A stretch of DNA of 64,000 nucleotides, from contig CM070904.1 of the NCBI GenBank assembly GCA_036417435.1, positions 39,032,408-39,096,407 of the forward strand, in the 5' to 3' direction. Below, one piece after another: positions 55,981 to 64,000 of the stretch. The stretch is from Inia geoffrensis. Its lineage: Eukaryota > Chordata > Mammalia > Artiodactyla > Iniidae. Every line of letters begins with the position of its first letter. The first letter of the stretch is position 1. The notes beneath the pieces were generated by a model, which made no database searches, was not told the origin of the DNA, and worked only from the letters and a program-made list of their open reading frames with translations. A program made the position numbers and the translations under genes.

Positions 55981-56329
55981 TAATTTATTAATTAATTTAT
56001 ATTTTTTGGCTGCATTGGGTCTTTGTTGCTGTGCATGGGCTTTCTCTAGTTGCGTTGAGTGGGGGTTACTCTTTGTTGCGGTGTGCAGGCTTCTCATTGC
56101 GGTGGCTTCTCTTGTTCCAGAGCACGGGCTCTAGGCGTGTGGGCTTCAGTAGTTGCAGTCTGTGGGCTCAGTAGTTGTGGCTCGCGGGCTCCAGAGCACA
56201 GGCTCAGTAGTTGTGGTGCCTTGACTTTGTTGCACTGCAGCATGTGGGATCTTCCCAGATCAGGGCTCGAACCCATTTCCCCTGCATTGGCAGGTGGGTT
56301 CTTAACTGCTGCGCTACCAGGGAAGTCCC
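55981..56329 (-). mobile_element. CHR-type SINE, long form, inside L1
   Basis: TSD ttctcatgtt at about 55967 and 56331. ATTA-type tail at the left. Confidence 0.94.
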
Positions 56330-56404
56330 TTTCTCATGTTCTTATTGGCCACTTGTATATCTTCTTTGGAGAAATGTCTATTCAGGTTCTTTGCCCATTT
56401 TTTT

Positions 56405-56548
56405 TCTAAAGTAGATTTATTTATTTAATTTTACTTTTTTGGCTGCACTGGGCAGCATGTGGGATCTTAGTTGCTGACCAGGGATCAAGCCTGCGCCCCC
56501 TGCAGTGGAAGCTTGGAGTCTTAAGCACTGGACTACCAGGAAAGTCCG
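56405..56548 (-). mobile_element. CHR-related small SINE, inside L1
   Basis: Reversed body 'ttggctgcactgggcagcat' to 'ctaccaggaaagtcc'. Flanked by gcccatttt at 56392 and 56550. Confidence 0.9.
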
Positions 56549-56560
56549 TGCCCATTTTTA

Positions 56561-56783
56561 TTTTTATTTTATTTTATTTTATTTTTTTTGCGGTTCGCGG
56601 GCCTCTCACTGTTGTGGCCTGTCCCGTTGCAGAGCACAGGCTCTGGAGACGCAGGCTCAGTGGCCATGGCTCATGGGCCCAGCTGCTCCGCGGCATGTGG
56701 GATCTTCCTGGACCAGGGCACGAACCCGTGTCCCCTGCACTGGCAGGCAGACTCTCAACCACTGTGCCACCAGGGAAGCCTCC
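56561..56783 (-). mobile_element. CHR-type SINE, short form, beside the previous one
   Basis: TSD tgcccattttta at about 56549 and 56783. TTTTA-repeat tail, so the target reused the duplicated site made by the SINE at 56405. Confidence 0.93.
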
Positions 56784-57174
56784 TGCCCATTTTTAAATTG
56801 GATTATTTGTCTTTTAATTATTCATTTGTAAATGTTCTTTGTATATTCTGGATACAAGTCCCTTATGAGATACATAATTCACACATTTTTCCCCATTTGC
56901 CATGTTGCAGCATGTATTGTGTGCTGTCTTTTCACTTTCTTGATGGTGTCTATAGTTCTTGCTCTTCCATTTAGGTCTGTCATCCATTTTGAGTTAGTTT
57001 TCATGCATAGCGTAAGGATAAAGGTTCCAACTTCTTTTTTTTTGCATGTGGATATTCAGTTGTCCCAACATAGATGGCTTTTTAATATTTGTATTTCAAT
57101 ACTGCAAACGTTCAAAAGGATTTCCTCCCATCAGTGCATGAAAACTTTCATTTTTAGCTTTATACCAAGGTTTT

Positions 57175-57355
57175 GAATACCCTGGTTGCACATTAGAATC
57201 ACTTGGGGAGCTTTTGAAAAATTCTAGGGTTTAGACACAACCTCAGAGATTCTGATTTAATTAGTCTTTTCTGGAGCCTAGTTGTCAGTATGTTTTTGAA
57301 AGCCTTGTAGTTGATTACAAAGTCTGATTAGGGTGAGAACCACAGCTCTGTGCTC
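57175..57355 (+). mobile_element. MER5A-like hAT element, diverged
   Basis: 'ttgcacattagaatcacttg', 'gagattctgatttaattagt' and the end 'gtgagaaccacagctctg' follow MER5A. Confidence 0.6.
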
Positions 57356-57865
57356 TTCAAAAAAAGAAATGGAAAAAAACCACTAGGTTTTATGCTTCAC
57401 TATATTTTTTTCCTCTTCAGTAATGTGTTGCTTTTGTCAGTAGAAGAAAAAATTTTTTAATAATTTGTTAAACAGTAATTTAAACAGAGTTTTAGTTTTA
57501 GAATGAAAGATTATATTTTTCATGGTAGCTTGTTTATGATGTGAAATTTGATTCTGGTAACCAATAAATCTTAAAGATGGCTTATGTTTAGGTGTTACAG
57601 AAAATCTCTTAATCCAGGAAGGCAGTGAGTTTATCCACATTTTTGATTTATACCATGAGGAAATTAACTTCACAAGGAACTCAACATGAGGACTGTGATG
57701 TACATATGTCAGTTCAAGTCAGAGAGCATACCTTTAGGGACTGGGTTGTGTGGTATTTCAGGTTGTTAGACTAGACCTCAGACTATATATTCTGTGTACT
57801 TACTGAAATATTTCCAGTATATTTGGAAAATATGGGTTTCTTTGTGATTACTGATAAAGGTAATT
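57356..57865. other. Intron 3, unassigned
   Basis: No exon or named repeat in about 510 bp. The acceptor-like tract at about 57395-57420 (ttttttcctcttcag) is not followed by RAB3GAP1 coding sequence. Confidence 0.4.
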
Positions 57866-57869
57866 CCTA

Positions 57870-58279
57870 AGATACTTATTAAGCATGTAGGCACTGTTAA
57901 GTTCTGGCCTGCAAAGAATAGACCGTAGTCTTTGCTCTTTACAGTCTAATGGAGAAATAGATATATAAGTAAGTGACTTGAATAAGAAGCCATTCTAATG
58001 ATTTGAACAAGACATTGAGGATCATTACCTTTCATGGAGGTAAAGCAGATTTTCTACAGGAAATAACATTTAGGATGAGTTTTGAAGAATGAATATGTGA
58101 GAGGTATGCTAAGAGGAAGTAGAGAAGAGCAGGATAAATAGTCTGTGCCCAGATGTCAAAGATAAAGCACACCTCTGAGGAAATACAAGTTGTTAGGATT
58201 TAACACAGGGTAGGTGGAAGGTAACCGTGGGAGATAAAACAGCAAAGGGGTGGGGCCAAGTCTGGTGGGTTTGTGTTTC
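57870..58279 (-). mobile_element. L2 LINE fragment, antisense, split by the mariner
   Basis: 'aagcatgtaggcactgttaa', 'cattctaatgatttgaac' and 'aagcagattttctacaggaa' at the left. 'ttttaaacagaagaacaata' resumes after the mariner at about 60245. Confidence 0.45.
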
Positions 58280-58309
58280 TACAAGTCCAAGAAGTGCCTT
58301 CGGTTTTTT

Positions 58310-58511
58310 TTTTTTTTTTGCCGTACGTGGGCCTCTCACTGCTGTGGCCTCTCCCGTTGCGGAGCACAGGCTCCGGACGCGCAGGCTCAGCGGCCACGGC
58401 TCACGGACCCAGCCGCTCCGTGGCACGTGGGATCCTCCCGGACCGGGGCACGAACCCGCGTCCCCTGCATTGGCAGGCAGACTCCCAACCACTGCGCCAC
58501 CAGGGAAGCCC
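58310..58511 (-). mobile_element. CHR-type SINE, short form, in the left end of the mariner
   Basis: TSD ccttcggttttt at about 58297 and 58514. Body keeps many CpG sites, so it is recent. Confidence 0.95.
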
Positions 58512-58566
58512 ACCTTCGGTTTTTAAGTAAAAATAAAAGACACATTCTTCATTTTCACCAAGAACT

Positions 58567-59819
58567 TTATTGAACAACGTATTCACCCTTTTGTTCCACT
58601 ACCTTCTGCCATTTTTCAGGCAACTTCGTAATTCCATCTTCCCGAAACTTTTTACCTTTTTAAGCAAAGAACTCTTCCAGGTGCCTTTTACAGTCTTCCA
58701 GTGAATTGAAATTTTTTCCATTAAGAGAATTTTATAAAGACCGAAATAAATGGAAATCTGAAGATGCAATGTCTGGTGAATACAGCGGATGAATCAGAAC
58801 CAGCCAAGCTGTAACAGTTTTTGCCTGGTCATCAGAGAAGCATGTGGTCTTGCATCATCCTGATGGAAGGTTATGCGTTTTCTCTTGACTCATTCTGGAT
58901 GCTCTTTGTTGAGTGCTGCTTTCATTTGGTCTAACTGGGAGCAATACTTGTTGGAATTAATCGTTTGGTTTTCTAGAAGGCGGTCGTAATAAAGGACTCC
59001 CTTCCAATCCCACCATATATACAACATCACCTTCTTTGGATGAAGACGGGCCTTTGGTGTGGTTGGTGGCGGTTCATTTCACCTTCTCCACGATCTCTTC
59101 TGTTCCACGTTATTGTACAGTATCCGCTTTTCATTGCCTGTTACAATTTATTTTAAAAACGGAACATTTTCGTTACATTTAAGTAGAGAATTGAATACGA
59201 AAATACAGTCAAGAAGTTTTTTTTCACTTAACTTATGTGGAACCCAAACATCAAAGCGATTCACATAACCAAGCTGGTGCAAATGATTTTCAGTGCTTGA
59301 TTTGGATATTTTTTTTTTTTTTTTTTTTTTTTTGCGGTACGCGGGCCTCTTACTGTTGTGGCCTCTCCCGTTGCGGAGCACAGGCTCCGGACGCGCAGGC
59401 TCAGCGGCCATGGCTCACGGGCCCAGCCGCTCCGCGACATGTGGGATCTTCCCGGACCGGGGCACGAACCCGCGTCCCCTGCATCGGCAGGCAGACTCTC
59501 AACCACTGCGCCGCCAGGGAAGCCCTGATTTGGATATTTTGAGTATGTCGGCTGTCTCCCGCACTGTATAACGTTCATTGTTCTCAGTTAATGTCTTGAT
59601 TTGATCGCTGTCAACTTCAACTGGTCTACCTGAACATGGAGCATCATCCAGCGAGAAATCTCCAGCACAAAACTTCGTAAACCACTTTTGACACATTCGA
59701 TCAGTCACAGCACCTTCTCCATACACTGCACAAATCTTTTTTTTGCATTTCAGTTGCGTTTTACCTTTCTTGAAATAATAAAGCATAATATGCCGAAAAT
59801 GTCGCTTTTTTTCTTTCAT
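58567..59819 (-). pseudogene. Mariner transposase, decayed
   Basis: Reading on the minus strand, the first part (59819 to 59526, beginning MKEKKRHFRHIMLYYFKKGK) is the paired-like DNA-binding region. It has KKICAVYGEGAVTDRMCQKW and then WFTKFCAGDFSLDDAPCSGR, matching the helix-turn-helix and the SGRP motif of mariner transposases. After the nested SINE it resumes with NHLHQLGYVNRFDVWVPHKL (WVPHxL motif). The catalytic region follows in pieces, with IVTGNEK where the family has VTGDEK, so the first catalytic aspartate reads N. The C-terminal end EKWQKVVEQKGEYVV closes with a stop at 58567. Several stops and one or more frameshifts separate the pieces. Mariner transposase cuts and pastes the element at TA sites; this copy cannot. 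Confidence 0.85.
59313..59525 (-). mobile_element. CHR-type SINE, short form, inside the transposase
   Basis: TSD tgatttggatatttt at about 59298-59312 and 59526-59540. Near-consensus body with a tail of about 20 T. Confidence 0.96.
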
Positions 59820-60002
59820 CTTCAGTATTAAAATGGCTACACAAAAATTCACCAGTTTTGATAAGTCTTTTCTTAAATGCATGCTGATATGACAGCTGTC
59901 ACATACAGTCTAACAAAATTGTTTCAAATGAAGTTAAAGACAACTAAGTGCTACTAGAGCCATCTTACAGAAAAAACCGAATGAACCTTTTGGCCAACCC
60001 AG

Positions 60003-60235
60003 TAATGCCACACTTAGAGGTGCTTGTGATGAGCCATTTTTGTATTATGACTTCTAATTATATTACATGTTTATATCCCTTTTTAATGTTTTTGTTTTAT
60101 ATATCATATGCATAATATATTGCTACAGTGATGCTTAATTTGTTAATAAAAATATACATATATGGAGGTGGATACTCAAAATCTTTTACTGATAGAATAC
60201 CTGATTAAACATCTCTGGAAGTCACTTATAGGTTA
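60003..60235. other. AT-rich sequence beside the mariner
   Basis: No repeat or gene recognised. Confidence 0.35.
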
Positions 60236-60400
60236 TGGAAATCCACTAAAGTATTTTAAACAGAAGAACAATATCAGATTTATATTTTAGGAAGGTAACC
60301 ATGTGGAAGAAGGATTGTAGGGTAGGGATACGGAGACCAGTAGAAAGCTATTAAAATAGTCTGGGCCTGACATTGGGAGCGGCTCAACTAAAAGACTGAC
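60236..60400 (-). mobile_element. L2 LINE fragment, antisense, continuing from 58279
   Basis: 'ttttaaacagaagaacaata', 'tgtggaagaaggattgtagg' and 'gaccagtagaaagctattaa' follow reversed L2. Confidence 0.45.
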
Positions 60401-60941
60401 CTTTATCTTGCTGAGGTCTTTGGCCCTCCAAAGTTCTGGCTGAGAATATTTCTTAATTACCTAAAATTTATTAAGTTGAAGGATGAGTGGAAAGGACTGT
60501 TGGGTCCACATGATGATGTTTAGTGCATGTTGCTCTTACATAATTGCCATTATCTTCTCTTGGAAAAAGAGCATCTTCCTCTCCCTACCTACCTCATTTT
60601 CCTCAGAAGTTTAATATTCCCCCATATCTCCTTATCTCTTTTTAAAGCGGTGTTCTATTGATGTTTTTTCTTTGTTGGGTTATAGTTTACATACAGTAAA
60701 ATGGGCAAAATTCAGATTTACAGTTTATTTTGACAAATGTATGTACCCATGTTACTACCATCTAAAGTAAAAAACAATTTTCATCATCCCAGAAAGATTC
60801 CTTGTTTTTCTCTCTATCCCTTAAGTAACCATAGTTCTTCTTTCTTTCACTATATATTAATTCTACCCGTTCTTGAGTTTCATATAAGTGGAATCATACA
60901 CTATGCATTCGTGTCTGACTTTTTGCTCAACATAATATTTT

Positions 60942-61142
60942 TTTTTTTTTTGCGGTACACGGGCGTCTCACTGTTGTGGCCTCTCCCGTTGCGGAGCACA
61001 GGCTCTGGACGCGCAGGCTCAGCGGCCGTGGCTCTCGGACCCAGCCGCTCCGCGGCATGTGGGATCTTCCTGGACCGGGGCACGAACCCGTGTCCCCTGC
61101 ATCGGCAGGCGGACTCTCAACCACTGCGCCACCAGGGAAGCC
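60942..61142 (-). mobile_element. CHR-type SINE, short form, inside L1
   Basis: TSD ctcaacataatatttt exact at about 60926-60941 and 61143-61158. Confidence 0.96.
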
Positions 61143-62165
61143 CTCAACATAATATTTTAAGAATTCATCCATGTTACACATATCATATTTTGGATCGTAT
61201 GACTGTACCACAGTGTGTTTATCCTTTCTCCTATTGATAAATATTTAAATTGTTTCCATTTTTTTCTTATTATTAATAATAAATCTGCTATGAACAATTT
61301 GGTGAACATATGCTTTGATTTTTCTTGAGTGTATTCTTAGGAGCACAATTGCTAGGTCTTGTGTTCAGTTTTATTAGAAAATGCCAAACTTTTCTAAAGT
61401 ACAAGGTTGTACCATTGTATACTCTTAGCAGTATGTGAGATTTCAAGTCGCTCTACATTCTGACAGTTGGCATTGTCAGATTTTTATTTTTAGTCATCTT
61501 ACTGGGTGTGAAGTGGTATCTCATTGTGGTTTTAATTTGCATTTCGCTGTCAACTACTGAAATTCAGTAGTATCTGGTGATTCATTGCAGTTAACTATTA
61601 GTCATTCATACCTTCTTTTGCTAAGTGTGTGTTCAAGTATTTTGCTCATTAAAAAAATATTGGATTGTTTCGTTTTAAAAATTATTCTCGTACCTCCTGG
61701 TTGTGAGTCTTTTGTCAGATATATGTATTTTGAGTTTTTCCATTAGTCTATGGCTTTCCTAATCATTTTCTTAATTGTGTCTTTTGATGAGCATGTTTAT
61801 TTTAGTGAAGTTCATTTTCTCAGTTTTTGATTTTATTGTTAGTGACTTTTGTGTCTTGTCAAAGGAATTTTTGCCTATTTTAAGGTTGTGAGGATATTCT
61901 GTGTTCTCTTCCATATGAATATCTAATTATTTCAGAACCATTTGTTGAAAAGACCATTCTTTCCCTACTGAATTGTAGAGGCTCCTCTGTTGTAAAATGA
62001 AGTATTAGTGTGAATATATGTCTGGACTGTCTGTTATGTTTCATTGATCTATTTGTCCTTATGCCAGTACTGTACTGTCTTAATTGCTGTAGCAAAGTAA
62101 ATCTTAAAATCAGGTAGTATACTTTTCATCAAAAATTATTTTAGCTCTTCTAGGGTCTTTGGATT

Positions 62166-62363
62166 TTTTTTTTTTTTTTTTGTGGTACGCGAGCCTCTCA
62201 CTGTTGTGGCCTCTTCCGTTGTGGAGCACAGGCTCCGCGGCCATGGCCATGGCTCACGGGCCCAGCCGCTCCACGGCATGTGGGATCTTCCTGGACTGGG
62301 GCATGAACCCATGTCCCCTGCATCGGCAGGCGGACTCTCAACCACTGCGCCGCCAGGGAAGCC
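62166..62363 (-). mobile_element. CHR-type SINE, short form, inside L1, with a deletion
   Basis: TSD gg[g/a]tctttggatttt at about 62153 and 62366. The body lacks part of 'ggacgcgcaggctcag' and carries a ccatgg duplication. Confidence 0.94.
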
Positions 62364-63189
62364 CAGGATCTTTGGATTTTCATGTTAGTTTTAGAATCAG
62401 CTTGGCAGTTTTTACAAAATGCCTGCTGGGATTTTGATTAGGATTGTGTTGAAGTTATAGATCAATTTGGGAGAATCGACATCTTAATGGTGGTGTGTTT
62501 TCCAGTCCATGTACATGAAGTATCTCTGTTTAGGCCTTTACTATCTTTTAGTAATGCTTTGAGGTATTTTAGGTAGAGTTCTTGCTCATCTTTCATTGAG
62601 TCTTTTCCCTAGACATTTGATTTTTTTTTGATGTTATAAGAGTGGTATTTAAAAAAAATTAATTTCCCAAACGTTTGCTCAGTATATGTATATAAAAATG
62701 CACATGATTTTTGTATACTGAGCTTGAATTCCACAACTTTATAAACTCAGTTAGTTTTGGTACTTTGTAGATTCCTTTGGATATGTTATGTACATAATCA
62801 TGCCATCTGTGAATGCAGACAGCTTTCTTTCTAGTCTGTGTGCTTAATTCTTTTTATTGTCTAATTAGGGCCATCAGAAGTTATTTTTGATGAATTACTA
62901 GATTAATTCTGAACTAGAGTTATCCTTTCTGGTTCTAGTAGTAAATATACACCATACTGGAATTTGGTGTCAAGTGACTGTATCATAATGGAATTGAAGG
63001 AGGGAGGTTGGAGTATTGTTTTTCAGTTAAGCTAAATTATCTTAAAAAGTTTGTTTTGGATACAGAACCTGCACACCCTCTATATTGAATACAACCAAAT
63101 CCACCTTGAGATAGCCATTCAGTAAGGTTGACAGTTGTACCTAGAATGCAGGATTAGGGTCAGATAATGTTTCTTGTATCATTTTAAGG

Positions 63190-63630
63190 GGATATTTCAT
63201 AATGCCATTTGCAGCAACATGGATGGACCTAGAGATTATCATACTAATTGAAGTAAGTCAGAAAGAAAAAGACAGATACCATATGGTATCACTTATATGT
63301 GGAATCTAAAATATGACACAAATGAACTTACCTATGAAACAGAAACAGACTCATAGACATATAGAGAAGAGACTTGTGGTTGCCAAGGGGGAGGGGAGGA
63401 CTGGGAGTTTGGGACTAGCAGATGTGTAAACTATTATATATAGAATGATAAACAGCAAGGTCCTATTGTATAGCACAGGGAACTATATTTAATATTCTGT
63501 AATAAACCATAATGGAAAAGAATATGAAAAAGAATATGTATTGTATAACTGAATCACTTTGCTGTACGTCAGAAACTAGCATAACATTGTAAATTGACTA
63601 TATTTCAATTAAAAATATGGCAAAAAAAAA
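63190..63630 (+). mobile_element. L1 LINE 3' end
   Basis: 'gcaacatggatggacctaga', 'gaagtaagtcagaaagaaaa', 'tagcacagggaactatattt', ending 'tcaattaaaaatatgg' and nine A. 5'-truncated, sense to RAB3GAP1. Confidence 0.85.
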
Positions 63631-64000
63631 ATTTCAGGTTTTCTGCAAGCTTGAAAAGGGGACTTATCTCTCATTTTCCGGACTTCTCCCCCCCCCCACC
63701 TTAGTTTTAGCTTTCACTGCTTTATTGTGGGCATTCTTCCTAGCAAACCAAGCTCTTATGTATGTCATTTATTACTTAACTGCAGTTTGAGACTTTTGGT
63801 ACAGGCCATATATATCTTAACACAGATTAACCTCACTTTAAAGAAACCCAATGTATAAAAATCATAGTTTTTGATATGTATCATACATGGTGATTATTCT
63901 CCTAATAAAAAGATTCAGAATTATAAGTACCTTGCCAGGAACACATAAAACTTAGGTACAGTCTGAAAAACACTTTAAAAAAATTCAGTAATGCAGAGAA
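63631..64000 (+). other. RAB3GAP1 intron 3, right edge
   Basis: No exon seen up to the window end. Contains a 9-C run at about 63689. Confidence 0.5.

Larger units (their letters stand above)
55870..57110 (-). mobile_element. L1 ORF2 fragment, antisense, with three nested SINEs
   Basis: 'tatgaagtgatgtctcattg', 'tcttctttggagaaatgtct' and 'attctggatacaagtccctt' can be read as one antisense L1 once the SINEs at 55981, 56405 and 56561 are removed. Confidence 0.7.
58280..60002 (-). mobile_element. Mariner DNA transposon with two nested SINEs
   Basis: About 1.3 kb after removing the SINEs at 58310 and 59313. The right terminal repeat is well kept (aaaccgaatgaaccttttgg, then ccaaccca beside a TA). 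The left one is worn (caagtccaagaagtgccttcg) but alignable. It contains one transposase gene on the minus strand, decayed. The terminal sequence matches the mariner common in cetartiodactyls, and the transposase is related to the SETMAR/Hsmar1 type. Confidence 0.85.
60640..62960 (-). mobile_element. L1 LINE (older family), antisense, with two nested SINEs
   Basis: 'cagtaaaatgggcaaaattc' (3' UTR), 'gagcacaattgctaggtctt', 'gtggtatctcattgtggttt' and 'tcagaaccatttgttgaaaa', with 'ctgggattttgattaggat' near the right end, give a long decayed ORF2 in reverse. SINEs at 60942 and 62166. Confidence 0.75.

Noticed and set aside
57395..57425. Good acceptor-like tract as RAB3GAP1 exon 4
   Set aside because: The sequence after it does not encode the expected continuation (GIFTSGTW in human) in any frame.
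59499..59882. SETMAR-like host gene
   Set aside because: It is flanked by mariner terminal repeats and a TA site, broken by a SINE and stops, and has no SET domain nearby.

Overview
The window is nuclear DNA from a mammal, almost certainly a cetacean and probably a toothed whale. About 40 tRNA-derived SINEs of the cetartiodactyl CHR type are scattered through it. Many are a short young form of about 200 bp with long pure poly(A) tails and perfect target-site duplications (TSDs), which I associate with cetaceans. Around them lie L1, L2 and MIR copies, an LTR, and mariner, Tigger and hAT relics. Nothing here is bacterial, and there is no operon, CRISPR array or phage.

Two protein-coding genes are visible, transcribed divergently. 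On the plus strand is the 5' end of RAB3GAP1: a CpG-island promoter (about 22800-23480), exon 1 with the ATG at 22951, a 102-bp first intron, exon 2 (23071-23126) and exon 3 (28118-28193). Joined in frame they encode the first 50 residues of Rab3GAP catalytic subunit 1. I find no exon 4, so everything from 28194 to the right edge is read as intron 3, at least 35.8 kb. On the minus strand at the left edge are two phase-compatible exons (3838-3650 and 890-736) encoding ankyrin-type sequence. In the human genome the divergent neighbour of RAB3GAP1 is MAP3K19, so these are probably exons of that gene or of an unannotated 5' extension of it.

Region by region: 1-4 kb holds the ankyrin exons among MIR and L1 fragments. 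4-22.8 kb is upstream and intergenic sequence with old L1/L2/MIR, a solo LTR and many SINEs. 22.8-23.5 kb is the RAB3GAP1 promoter. 24-28 kb is intron 2. 28.2-64 kb is intron 3, holding several antisense L1s, one nearly full-length L1 with decayed ORF1 and ORF2 (about 46.6-54.0 kb), a mariner transposon with two SINEs inserted in it (58.3-60.0 kb), a palindromic mariner MITE (54.09 kb), two Tigger-type elements and MER20/MER5-like relics.

No new multi-gene system was found. The most interesting signals are the ankyrin exons next to RAB3GAP1, the hairpin MITE, and retrotransposition by-products: bare poly(A) insertions with TSDs, a head-only SINE, and a SINE with an inverted duplicated head. 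Repeat names are from memory of family consensus sequences, so subfamily calls and edges are approximate.
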